Under the pieces are notes generated by a model. It saw only the letters and a program-made list of their open reading frames with translations. It did no database searches and was not told the DNA's origin. Below, in pieces: positions 57,263 through 64,000 of a DNA stretch of 64,000 nucleotides (positions are counted from its first letter, which is position 1; each line of letters opens with the position of its first letter). Origin of the DNA: an uncultured Oscillibacter sp. (GTDB lineage Bacteria; Bacillota; Clostridia; Oscillospirales; Oscillospiraceae); assembly GCA_910587875.1 (NCBI GenBank), contig CAJUOD010000003.1:1-64000 (forward strand), given 5' to 3'. The position numbers and the translations under genes were made by a program.

Positions 57263-58098
57263 CAGCTTCCTCCCGCCGTGGCCTTCAGCTCCCGGCCCTC
57301 CTTCAGAAGGGCCCGGACCCGCGACCCGTCGCCGGATTTCAGCGCCGCCGAGTAGGCGGTCAGGTTTTCAATGAGGATGTCCAGCTCCTTCACCAGATAG
57401 TCCGCGTCGTCCAAAAACAGCTCCGTCCACATGTCCTCGTCCAGCCGGGCCACCCGGGTCATGTCCTGGAAGCTCCCGGCGGAGAAGCCCCGGCGGCGCT
57501 GGGCCTCAGGGGACTTCACGTAGGCGCTGGAGGTGATGTGGGCCAGCTGGGAGGTGAAGGCGATGATGCGGTCGTGCTCCTCCGGGTCCGAGAAGGTCAG
57601 CCCGGCGAAGCCGATATCCAGGAAGAAAGCCTTCAAGGTCTCCAGCAGCTGCATGTCCGTCCGCTTGTCCGGGGTGAGAATCATGGAAGCCCCTACATAC
57701 AGGTCCTCGGAAGAGGCGGTGAAGCCCCCTCGCTCCCTGCCCGCCATGGGGTGCCCGCCGATGTAGGCGAAGCCGTGGGCCTCAGCGATGGGGGCCAGGG
57801 CCTCCACCACCACCCGCTTCACGCCGCACAGGTCCACCAGGATGGCGGACTTCGCGATCTGCTCCGCGTGGTCCTTCACCCACCGCACCGCCGCGCCGGG
57901 GCAGATGGCGACTAAAATCAAATCGCACTGGGGCAGGGTCTCCTCCGTCAGGGCCCCGTCGATGGCCCCGCTCATGCGGGCCAGGGCCATGGTCTCCTGG
58001 TCCAGGTCCGCGCCGTAGACGGTATGGGCCGTCCGGGCCTTGACGCTTTTCGCCATGGAGCCCCCGATGAGCCCCAGGCCGACAATGCCGACTTTCAT
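57262..58098 (-). CDS. tyrA: Prephenate dehydrogenase
   Basis: 278 aa. Rossmann start VGIVGLGLIGGSMAKSVKAR; LILVAICPGAAVRWVKDHA; GGHPMAGRERGGFTASSEDL with the catalytic His; ITSSAYVKSPEAQRRRGFSA. Converts prephenate to 4-hydroxyphenylpyruvate for Tyr. It has no C-terminal ACT domain, so Tyr control must come from elsewhere, for example the leader attenuator. Start ATG 58098; 12 bp after aroF. Confidence 0.95.
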   Translation of the reverse strand: MKVGIVGLGLIGGSMAKSVKARTAHTVYGADLDQETMALARMSGAIDGALTEETLPQCDLILVAICPGAAVRWVKDHAEQIAKSAILVDLCGVKRVVVEALAPIAEAHGFAYIGGHPMAGRERGGFTASSEDLYVGASMILTPDKRTDMQLLETLKAFFLDIGFAGLTFSDPEEHDRIIAFTSQLAHITSSAYVKSPEAQRRRGFSAGSFQDMTRVARLDEDMWTELFLDDADYLVKELDILIENLTAYSAALKSGDGSRVRALLKEGRELKATAGGS

Positions 58099-58110
58099 GG
58101 AACGCCCTCC

Positions 58111-59127
58111 TTACTCGTTGTCAAGCTCTTTCATGAACGCGTGGAGCTTCAGCAGCTTCTTGGCCAGGGGGTCGAAGACCTCCGGCTTGAGAGACTGGGG
58201 CCCGTCGCACAGGGCGTGGGCCGGGTCGTTGTGGACCTCGATCTGGAGGCCGTCGGCCCCGGCGGCCACGGCGGCCCGGGCCAGGGGCTCCACCAGCCAG
58301 TACTTGCCCGTGGCGTGGCTGGGGTCGATGATGATGGGCAGGTGGGTCAGGGTCCGCAGGGCGGGGATGGTAGCCAGGTCCAGGGTATTCCGGGTGAAGG
58401 TCTCAAAGGTCCGGATGCCCCGCTCGCAGAGGATGACGTTTTCGTTCCCGCTGGCCATGACGTACTCGGCGCTCATCAGCCACTCCTCATAGGTGGCGGA
58501 CATGCCCCGCTTGATCATGACGGGCTTGTCCTGGTGCCCCACGGCCTTGAGGAGGTCGAAGTTCTGCATGTTCCGGGCCCCGATCTGGATCACGTCCACG
58601 TCCTTGAACAAGGGCAGCTGGGTCACGTCCATCAGCTCCGTCACGATGGGGAGGCCCGTCTCCTGCCGGGCCACCTTCAAATACTCGATGCCCGTGGCCC
58701 CCAGGCCCTGGAAGGCGTAGGGGGAGGTCCGGGGCTTGAAGGCCCCGCCCCGGAGCATGGTGGCCCCGCTGGCCTTCACCGCCTTGGCGATGGCTACCAC
58801 CTGCTCCTCGCTCTCCACAGAGCAGGGCCCCGCCATGATGGTCAGGGAGCCCCCGCCGATCTGGGTGTTCCCCACAGGGATGACGGTGTCCTCGGGGTGA
58901 AACTTCCGGTTGGCGTTCTTGTAGGGCTCCTGGACCCGCTTCACGTCCTGGACGATGTCCAAAGCGGCGATGAGGTCGATGTCCAGCTTGGAGGTGTCCC
59001 CCACCAGCCCCAGGATGGTGTTGGCCTCGCCGATGCTGGTGTGGATGGTGACCCCCTTCTCCTGGAGCCAGGTGATGAGGCTGTCCAGCTGGTCCCGGTT
59101 GGGATTGTGCTTCAGAATGACAATCAT
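58111..59127 (-). CDS. aroF: 3-deoxy-7-phosphoheptulonate (DAHP) synthase
   Basis: 338 aa. An N-terminal ferredoxin-like/ACT-like domain (IVILKHNPNRDQLDSLITWL, about residues 1-70) precedes the AroF barrel (MAGPCSVESEEQVVAIAKAV, MLRGGAFKPRTSPYAFQGLG, HLPIIIDPSHATGKYWLVEP), as in the Thermotoga-type AroA-Ibeta enzyme. It makes DAHP from PEP and erythrose 4-phosphate, the committed step; the N-terminal domain is the Phe/Tyr feedback site in homologues. First structural gene of the aro operon, with GGAGGAAT before the ATG at 59127. Confidence 0.96.
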   Translation of the reverse strand: MIVILKHNPNRDQLDSLITWLQEKGVTIHTSIGEANTILGLVGDTSKLDIDLIAALDIVQDVKRVQEPYKNANRKFHPEDTVIPVGNTQIGGGSLTIMAGPCSVESEEQVVAIAKAVKASGATMLRGGAFKPRTSPYAFQGLGATGIEYLKVARQETGLPIVTELMDVTQLPLFKDVDVIQIGARNMQNFDLLKAVGHQDKPVMIKRGMSATYEEWLMSAEYVMASGNENVILCERGIRTFETFTRNTLDLATIPALRTLTHLPIIIDPSHATGKYWLVEPLARAAVAAGADGLQIEVHNDPAHALCDGPQSLKPEVFDPLAKKLLKLHAFMKELDNE

Positions 59128-59168
59128 GGCGGATTCCTCCTAAAATAAGTTCGTTTCCGGGGAGATGC

Positions 59169-59203
59169 AAAAAGGCCCGCAGCCGGTCTGGCTGCGGGCC
59201 GCT
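59169..59203 (-). terminator. Attenuator terminator of the aro operon
   Basis: GGCCCGCAGCC / GGCTGCGGGCC stem (59174-59200) with five U (59169-59173), between the leader peptide stop and aroF. Confidence 0.85.
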
Positions 59204-59235
59204 TCGTTCTAATCTGCCCCAAGAGGGCCGGAAGC

Positions 59236-59337
59236 TCACACGCGCTCGCTGACAGCCAAACCACGAAAAGCCTTACCAAAATAGGTAAAGCTAAAGTAGA
59301 AGAAGCCGTATTCAGCGGTGCGGGCGATGGCGGTCAT
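59236..59337 (-). CDS. Phe/Tyr-rich leader peptide of the aro operon
   Basis: 33 aa: MTAIARTAEYGFFYFSFTYF followed by GKAFRGLAVSERV. It contains seven Phe and three Tyr, eight of these ten aromatics in a stretch of 12 residues. An AAAGGGG site lies eight bases before the ATG at 59337. A strong terminator (59169-59203) follows before aroF. This is the classic layout of ribosome-mediated attenuation: stalling at Phe or Tyr codons would prevent terminator formation and open the operon. Too short for most gene finders. The alternative antiterminator pairing has not been worked out in detail here. Confidence 0.85.
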   Translation of the reverse strand: MTAIARTAEYGFFYFSFTYFGKAFRGLAVSERV

Positions 59338-59371
59338 GGTCAGGTTCCCCTTTGACTCTTTAGATGTTTAA

Positions 59372-59400
59372 AGCATAACACAACGCTTGGGAAATGGAAA
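59372..59400 (-). promoter_or_regulatory. Probable aro operon promoter
   Basis: TTTCCA (59395-59400), 17-bp spacer, TATGCT (59372-59377). Weak -35. Transcription from here gives a leader of about 240 nt. Confidence 0.45.
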
Positions 59401-59490
59401 TTGTGAGTTTTTACAAATGCGCGGCGCGCAGCGAAGGGAAGACTGTATTTTTCACACAAAGCTGTTCCCTCGTGCCGGGTCATGGCAAAC

Positions 59491-59556
59491 GTAGGGGCGG
59501 CTATCAGCCGCCCGTGGTTTTGGCGGGAGGAACGGGCGGCTGATAGCCGCCCCTAC
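59491..59556. repeat. Palindromic repeat, family 3, inverted pair
   Basis: GTAGGGGCGGCTATCAGCCG and its reverse complement face each other across about 20 bp, forming a very strong hairpin. It lies 3' of the phospholipase-like gene and upstream of the aro promoter region. Confidence 0.85.
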
Positions 59557-59559
59557 ACC

Positions 59560-60108
59560 TTACGCCGCCGGGAGGCAGCCCGCCATCAGCAGGCTGGTGG
59601 CCTTGAGGATGTAGCTGGCGTCCCGGACCATGCTGGCGCGGGTGGCCATGTACTGCTCGTGGAGCTCCTCCAAGGCGGCGATGAGGTCCCGCCGGGCCTG
59701 CTGGCGGCGGAGATACTGGTGGGCCAGATACCCCCGCATGAACTGCCGGAAGTCCGTCTCGTAGTTGTGGTGGTCCAGCATGGAGTTGGGGTAGTCCGGG
59801 TTGTGGGGGTATGTATAGGCGTCGGCCAGGTAGTGGGTCAGCTTCCCCAGGGTATAGTACTGCCACATCGTCCACCGCCGGCGGCGCTGGAGCTTCCGAA
59901 TCTTGGCGTTGATGTAGGCCCGGGAGTTGGCATAGTTGTGCCCCTTGAGCTTGTTGTAGTGCAGGGAGCCCTTCAGGTAGCTGAAGGGGTTCACGTCCGG
60001 CTGGAAGGACCCGAAGAGGAAGGCCAGCTCAAAGCGCCGGGCGTTGAAGCCCGTCTCGCTGCTGCGCAGCAGCGTCTGGGCCAGCAGGGTGTGTGTCCGT
60101 TTCTGCAA
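59560..60108 (-). CDS. Zinc-dependent phospholipase C-like protein
   Basis: 182 aa. FELAFLFGSFQPDVNPFSYL, then YYTLGKLTHYLADAYTYPHN carrying the His/Asp pattern of the Zn_dep_PLPC fold, and LDHHNYETDFRQFMRGYL. It lacks a signal peptide, so it differs from secreted alpha-toxin-like enzymes. Such short intracellular forms are common in Clostridia and uncharacterised. Start ATG 60108 follows TAGGAGGAGC. Monocistronic. Confidence 0.8.
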   Translation of the reverse strand: MQKRTHTLLAQTLLRSSETGFNARRFELAFLFGSFQPDVNPFSYLKGSLHYNKLKGHNYANSRAYINAKIRKLQRRRRWTMWQYYTLGKLTHYLADAYTYPHNPDYPNSMLDHHNYETDFRQFMRGYLAHQYLRRQQARRDLIAALEELHEQYMATRASMVRDASYILKATSLLMAGCLPAA

Positions 60109-60276
60109 GGTTAGCTCCTCCTAACCATAAAGGTAAGTTTAGTTTACCACATTCCCGGCCGGGACGCAAGGGGAATGGGGGAGAAAATTATTTGGTGAAA
60201 TTGGTTAATTTAACAAGATAAAGAGGGGGGCTGGTGCTCGCCCTTGCGGAGGGATGAGGAACGGGAGACGGGGTGT

Positions 60277-60305
60277 TTGACAAAAAACGGCGTTTTTGTT
60301 ATGAT
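60277..60305 (+). promoter_or_regulatory. Promoter of the 60.5-kb toxin RNA
   Basis: TTGACA (60277-60282), 17-bp spacer, TATGAT (60300-60305). It gives a toxin mRNA with a leader of about 195 nt. Confidence 0.7.
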
Positions 60306-60504
60306 GAACACGGAAGGACGCTGTTGCATAACAGGCGGTTGGCCCATTCCCTTGTGAAAGGGGGTGGTTCATTTCCCTTGGGACCCCCGCAAAAGCCTTG
60401 GCTTTTGTGGGGAGAGGAGGAACAAGGAAACGGAGGAAGGAATACCCGCCAGGGTGTTCCGCCCGAAGCGGACTTTGCTCCGACGACGAAGGGAGGTGGC
60501 GCTG

Positions 60505-60591
60505 ATGTGGAGAAGGCGGGTGTACGTTGTACTCCGGTTTCTGGTGTGTCTGGCCTTTTCGGCCTACATACTGACCATAAAAGCGTGTTGA
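60505..60591 (+). CDS. Small type I toxin-like peptide (28 aa)
   Basis: 28 residues: MWRRRVYVVLRFLVCLAFSA then an ILTIKAC end. Basic N-terminus and one hydrophobic helix. A strong GGGAGGTGG site lies five bases before the ATG. A long 5' leader (from about 60312) with hairpins such as CAAAAGCC / GGCTTTTG is typical of type I toxin mRNAs. The 3' end is overlapped by an antisense RNA from a consensus promoter (60676-60703). A truncated copy lies at 10910-10960. Toxicity is inferred. Confidence 0.75.
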   Translation: MWRRRVYVVLRFLVCLAFSAYILTIKAC

Positions 60592-60669
60592 CCGTCCGGC
60601 AGGCACCCGAACGGTCAACTGTAAGTTGATCTTCTGTAAGGGCTGACCGCCATGTAACAGCGCCCTTCC
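60578..60669 (-). ncRNA. Predicted antisense RNA antitoxin of the 60.5-kb locus
   Basis: From the promoter at 60676-60703 leftward to the GTTGACCGT / ACGGTCAAC hairpin (60587-60619) and a T run (60579-60582). About 90 nt. It overlaps the last codons and the 3' UTR of the toxin mRNA, as in TxpA/RatA-like pairs. Confidence 0.75.
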
Positions 60670-60675
60670 ATATTC

Positions 60676-60703
60676 ATTATACCAAACCGGGCCGCTTTGT
60701 CAA
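60676..60703 (-). promoter_or_regulatory. Antisense RNA promoter
   Basis: TTGACA (60698-60703), 16-bp spacer, TATAAT (60676-60681) with TGG before it. One of the strongest promoters in the window. Confidence 0.8.
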
Positions 60704-60735
60704 GAGACAGGGCGGCCTTTTTGAAGGGTCAATTT

Positions 60736-60954
60736 TCACCAATAGGGCTGCGGATCATCGGTTATCCCCGCCAGATAGTCGATGCTGACATGGTAGAACC
60801 GTGCCAGGGCATAAGCCGTTTCGATGCTTGGGCTTCGCTGCCCGCGCTCATAGCGGGAGTATGCCGAATGGGAGATATGGAGCAGCTTTGCCAGCGCGCG
60901 TTGGGAGAGCCCCCGCTCTTTTCGCAGCTCCCGCAGATGATAACACATAGGCAT
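60736..60954 (-). CDS. XRE-family HTH regulator
   Basis: 72 aa. HTH: YHLRELRKERGLSQRALAKL, LHISHSAYSRYERGQRSPSI, ALARFYHVSIDYLAGITD. Start at ATG 60954 (MPMCYHLREL) after GTGAGGAGG; a longer frame to 61032 runs through the operator. It is divergent from an RHH protein gene across a perfect 11-bp inverted repeat, so it is likely autoregulated. It lies 33 bp from a type I antisense promoter, as does the XRE gene of element II. Confidence 0.88.
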   Translation of the reverse strand: MPMCYHLRELRKERGLSQRALAKLLHISHSAYSRYERGQRSPSIETAYALARFYHVSIDYLAGITDDPQPYW

Positions 60955-60983
60955 GGCCTCCTCACCAGCTGCATTTGTCTTAT

Positions 60984-61034
60984 TATTGACACCATTCCCC
61001 CCTATAATAGCATATCTTGCAATTGGTGTCAATA
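60984..61034. promoter_or_regulatory. XRE promoter and 11-bp inverted-repeat operator
   Basis: TATTGACACCA (60984-60994) and TGGTGTCAATA (61024-61034) are perfect inverted copies 29 bp apart. The minus-strand promoter TTGACA (61027-61032), 17 bp, TATTAT (61004-61009) lies inside, with its -35 in the right half-site. Confidence 0.8.
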
Positions 61035-61094
61035 CGATGTCTTTACTTTTTTTCTTTACGGTGTCATAATGACATTGGAAAGGAGGTTTCCTTT

Positions 61095-61265
61095 ATGAAG
61101 AACAGGGATCCTTTCACCAGGGAAGACCAGACCCGTTTTACCATGCGGATTAATTCTGAGCTGCTGGAAAAAATCAAGATCGAGGCAGAGAAGAGCAAGC
61201 GGTCAACGGCAAAACAGATTGAATTTATTTTGGAGCAGTATATCACCGCTCTTTCGGCAGAATGA
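61095..61265 (+). CDS. Small ribbon-helix-helix (Arc-like) protein
   Basis: 56 aa. RFTMRINSELLEKIKIEAEK gives the beta strand and first helix of an Arc/MetJ-type RHH, then KRSTAKQIEFILEQYITALS the second helix. It probably binds DNA as a dimer. An AAAGGAGG site precedes ATG 61095. It is divergent from the XRE gene; no toxin-like partner is visible in the window. Confidence 0.8.
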   Translation: MKNRDPFTREDQTRFTMRINSELLEKIKIEAEKSKRSTAKQIEFILEQYITALSAE

Positions 61266-61301
61266 CGCTGGTCTAGCCAATAAAAAAGTCCCGCCAGACG
61301 G

Positions 61302-61329
61302 TTGACAAACGGTCAAAACGTGGTATCAT
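61302..61329 (+). promoter_or_regulatory. ileS promoter
   Basis: TTGACA (61302-61307), 16-bp spacer, TATCAT (61324-61329). Confidence 0.7.
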
Positions 61330-61334
61330 AGGGG

Positions 61335-61760
61335 GCAACTGAACATTTGGGCGTGGATGAGGACGAGTAACCGGGCAGTACCCTGCCAAGAGAGCCGCCG
61401 TTTTGGTGCGAGGCGGTCAGGACTGGCGGTGAAAATCACCTCGGAGCCTCCTGCTGAAAGACGACGCGACATTAGAATCCATTAAAAATCAGACAGAGTC
61501 TGATTTTTATAGCGCCGAAGGCGCGTTGGATTCTTGTGAACCGCGCTGGCGTGCGAAGCACGGCAGCCGCCATGAAAATGTTTCATTTTCATGGCATTGC
61601 GGGTCAGTAGGTGTGGACGTGTGACGGGCGTTACTCCGTCGGCCCGTGCCGGCGGGCCATGAGGGGCCGTTTCCCGTGAGGGGGCGGCAAGAAGAGTGGT
61701 ATCGCAGAGCGCGCAACGCGCCCTGTCTCTTGCGGGAGACGGGGCGCGCTTTTGATTTCC
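61335..61760 (+). promoter_or_regulatory. Ile-specific T-box leader of ileS
   Basis: Stem I begins with GATGAGGACGAGTAACCGGG (GA/AGTA motif). The specifier loop reads GAAAATCACC, with ATC (61435-61437) for Ile. The T-box AAGAGTGGTATCGCAG holds TGGT (61697-61700), which pairs with the ACCA end of uncharged tRNA-Ile. The competing terminator is GCGCGCCCTGTCTC / GGGAGACGGGGCGCGC with TTTT (about 61713-61756). Specifier to T-box is about 260 nt, longer than usual, because of extra hairpins at 61475-61594. Confidence 0.88.
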
Positions 61761-61822
61761 CCCCGGGAAATTGGATACAAATCGCAATATAAAATTTTTA
61801 TAATACAAGGAGGAATCACCCA

Positions 61823-64000
61823 ATGGACTACAACAAGACCATCAACCTGCCGAAGACCGACTTCCCCATGCGGGCGGGCCTGCCCAAGCGGGAGCCGGAG
61901 ATGCTGAAGCGCTGGGAGGCGGAGGACGTCTACCACGAGCTTCTGAAAAAAAACGAGGGCAAGCCCCTCTTCAACCTCCACGACGGCCCCCCGTTCTCCA
62001 ACGGGTCCATCCACATGGGCACGGCCATGAACAAGGCCATCAAGGACATCATCACCCGGTCCTACGCCATGCGGGGCTACTACACCCCCTATATCCCCGG
62101 CTGGGACAACCACGGAATGCCCATTGAATCCAACATCATCAAGCAGAACAAGCTGAATCACAAGGCCATGTCCATCCCCGACTTCCGCTCCGCCTGCCAC
62201 GACTTCGCCGCCCACTATGTGGATGTCCAGCGGGAGGCCTTCAAACGCATCGGCGTGGTGGGCGACTGGGATCATCCCTACCTGACCATGGACCCCGGCT
62301 TCGAGGCCGAGGAAGTCAAGGTCTTCGGGGAGATGTACAAGAAGGGGTATATCTACAAGGGCCTCAAGCCCGTGTACTGGTGCCCCCACGACGAGACCGC
62401 CCTGGCGGAGGCTGAGATTGAGTACCAGGAGGACCCCGTCACCACCGTCTACGTGAAGTTCCCCATGCACGACGACCAGGGGAAGCTGGGTCACCTGGAC
62501 CACAGCAAGCTCTTCTTCGTGATCTGGACCACCACCATCTGGACCCTGCCGGGCAACCTGGCCATCGCCCTCCACCCGTCTGAGAGCTACGCCGTGGTGA
62601 AAGCCTCCAACGGCGAATTCTATATCATGGCGGAGGCCCTGACGGAAAAGGTCATGTCCTTAGGCGGCTTCGACTCCTGGGAGATCGTGGAGACCCATCC
62701 CGGCAGCTTCTTCGAGAACATGCTGGCGGACCACCCCTTCCTGCCCAAGACCTCCCGCCTGCTGCTGGCGGACTACGTCACCATGGACAGCGGCACGGGC
62801 TGCGTCCACACGGCCCCGGGCTTCGGCGCGGACGACTACCAGACCTGCCGCCGGTACGGCATGGACATGGTGGTCCCCGTGGACGACCAGGGCAAGCACA
62901 CGGATTACGCCGGAAAATACGCCGGCATGACCACGGACGAATCCAACCCCGTCATCCTCCAGGATATGAAGGAGAGCGGCATGCTCTTCGCGTCCGAGGA
63001 CATCGTCCACAGCTACCCCCACTGCTGGCGCTGCAAGAGCCCCATCATCTTCCGGGCCACGCCTCAGTGGTTCTGCTCCGTGGACAGCTTCAAGGATGAG
63101 GCCTGCGCCGCCGCCGACGAGGTCCGCTGGGTGCCCAAGTGGGGCATCGACCGGATGAAGTCCATGATCCGGGAGCGGGCGGACTGGTGCATCAGCCGCC
63201 AGCGCCGCTGGGGCCTGCCCATCCCCGTGGTCTACTGCAAGGACTGCGGCAAGCCCGTGGTGACGGACGAGACCATTGACACCATCTCCAAGCTCTTTGG
63301 GGCCGAGGGCTCCAACGCCTGGTTCGCCAAGGAGGCGGAGGAGATCCTCCCCGCCGGCTTCTCCTGCCCCCACTGCGGGGCCAAGAGCGGCTTTGAGAAG
63401 GAGACGGACACCCTGGACGGCTGGTTCGACTCCGGCTCCACCCACTACGCCGCCATGAAGCGGGACCAGGGCTTCTGGCCCGCCACCATGTATATGGAGG
63501 GCCTGGACCAGTACCGCGGCTGGTTCCAGAGCTCCCTGCTCACCGCCGTGGGCGCGTTTGGAGAGGGGGCCCCCTTCAAGGAGTGCGTCACCCACGGCTG
63601 GACCGTGGACGGCGAGGGCAAGGCCATGCACAAATCCGCCGGAAACGGCATGGACCCCGCCGAGGTCATCGACAAATACGGCGCGGACATCCTGCGCCTC
63701 TGGGCGGCGAATACGGACTACCACGCCGACGTGCGCTGCTCCCACGAGATCTTTAAGCAGCTCTCTCAGAACTACCTGAAGTTCCGCAACACCGCCCGGT
63801 ACTGCCTGGGCAACCTGGACGGCTTCGACCCCAATCACCTCACCGCCCCCGGCGACATGGTGGAGCTGGACCGCTGGGCCGTCACCAAGCTGAACGGGCT
63901 GATTGAGAAGTGCTTCGCCGCCTACGACGAGTACGAGTTCCTGGCGGCCACCCACGCGGTGAACGACTTCTGCGTGGTGGACATGTCCAACTTCTACCTG
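61823..64000 (+). CDS. ileS: Isoleucyl-tRNA synthetase (3' end beyond window)
   Basis: 726 codons visible, open to the window edge; full length is about 1030-1050 aa. HIGH-type motif in PPFSNGSIHMGTAMNK; the editing CP1 domain includes WTTTIWTLPGNLAI; the KMSKS loop appears as GEGKAMHKSAGN, with His for the middle Ser, a variant seen in some Firmicutes. Zinc-knuckle-like CKDCGKP and CPHCGAK lie between. It charges tRNA-Ile. Start ATG 61823 follows AAGGAGG, 60 bp past the T-box terminator. Confidence 0.97.
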   Translation, partial: MDYNKTINLPKTDFPMRAGLPKREPEMLKRWEAEDVYHELLKKNEGKPLFNLHDGPPFSNGSIHMGTAMNKAIKDIITRSYAMRGYYTPYIPGWDNHGMPIESNIIKQNKLNHKAMSIPDFRSACHDFAAHYVDVQREAFKRIGVVGDWDHPYLTMDPGFEAEEVKVFGEMYKKGYIYKGLKPVYWCPHDETALAEAEIEYQEDPVTTVYVKFPMHDDQGKLGHLDHSKLFFVIWTTTIWTLPGNLAIALHPSESYAVVKASNGEFYIMAEALTEKVMSLGGFDSWEIVETHPGSFFENMLADHPFLPKTSRLLLADYVTMDSGTGCVHTAPGFGADDYQTCRRYGMDMVVPVDDQGKHTDYAGKYAGMTTDESNPVILQDMKESGMLFASEDIVHSYPHCWRCKSPIIFRATPQWFCSVDSFKDEACAAADEVRWVPKWGIDRMKSMIRERADWCISRQRRWGLPIPVVYCKDCGKPVVTDETIDTISKLFGAEGSNAWFAKEAEEILPAGFSCPHCGAKSGFEKETDTLDGWFDSGSTHYAAMKRDQGFWPATMYMEGLDQYRGWFQSSLLTAVGAFGEGAPFKECVTHGWTVDGEGKAMHKSAGNGMDPAEVIDKYGADILRLWAANTDYHADVRCSHEIFKQLSQNYLKFRNTARYCLGNLDGFDPNHLTAPGDMVELDRWAVTKLNGLIEKCFAAYDEYEFLAATHAVNDFCVVDMSNFYL

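Noticed and set aside
60230..60256. GCTGGTGCTCGCCCTTGCGG as a solo end of the inverted-repeat element
   Set aside because: Only about 20 bp match the outer end of the element III arm; too short to call a fourth element.

Overview
The window looks like the chromosome of a GC-rich, anaerobic Gram-positive gut Firmicute, most likely of the Oscillospiraceae (Flavonifractor / Lawsonibacter / Pseudoflavonifractor group). The grounds are strong AGGAGG-type ribosome binding sites, TTGACA/TATAAT promoters, an ileS T-box, several SLH-domain surface proteins together with a CsaB pyruvyl transferase, a clostridial HEMEH protein, a pyridine-nucleotide-independent-looking thioredoxin reductase and the small DUF6774-type protein. 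The genus is inference; no rRNA is present.

Layout. 0-4.4 kb: an empty inverted-repeat element, a radical SAM gene, a type I toxin/antitoxin-like locus, an SLH/Ig-like secreted protein and a lipoprotein serpin. 4.4-7.4 kb: a gtrA-gtrB-gtrII glucosylation cassette on the minus strand, with gtrB frameshifted at a G7 tract. 7.4-12.3 kb: orphan hicB, trxB-like/trxA, rpe, then a long-terminal-inverted-repeat element carrying a divergent small-protein/XRE pair and a type I toxin remnant, recR and a second intact type I locus. 12.3-23.3 kb: a NAGPA/SLH exoprotein, ferredoxin, tsf-rpsB, a CBS pyrophosphatase, a second XRE-carrying inverted-repeat element, a sigma-54 activator and rpoN. 23.3-28.6 kb: three SLH exoproteins interleaved with two copies of a structured locus that appears to make two overlapping opposite-strand RNAs. 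28.6-48 kb: serA, serC, ClC channel, MerR with its target, DUF421, HAD, MBL, DUF4349, NUDIX, HEMEH protein, FMN oxidase, a GT4-CsaB fusion with DUF4330, a hydantoinase-like enzyme, a LysM 5'-nucleotidase, pdxK and tRNA-Leu. 48-51 kb: higBA, a MATE exporter and a Cys-rich protein. 51-59.4 kb: an eight-gene aromatic amino acid operon (aroF-tyrA-aroB-aroA-aroC-pheA-aroEK-aroQ) behind a Phe/Tyr-rich leader peptide and terminator. 59.5-64 kb: a phospholipase-like protein, a third type I locus, an XRE/RHH divergent pair with a clear operator, and T-box-controlled ileS cut by the window end.

How parts fit together. The csaB half of the GT4-CsaB fusion is expected to pyruvylate the secondary cell-wall polymer that SLH domains bind, so it would anchor the five SLH proteins encoded here. 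The aro operon covers every step from DAHP to prephenate plus the branch enzymes for Tyr and Phe, and its leader peptide suggests control by charged tRNA-Phe/tRNA-Tyr. The accessory layer is unusual. Three long-inverted-repeat elements sit exactly between genes, two of them carrying small-protein/XRE pairs. There are also three intact plus one decayed convergent toxin-peptide/antisense-RNA loci, and two copies of a noncoding dual-promoter locus. The inverted-repeat cassette and the RNA loci are the best candidates for undescribed systems.
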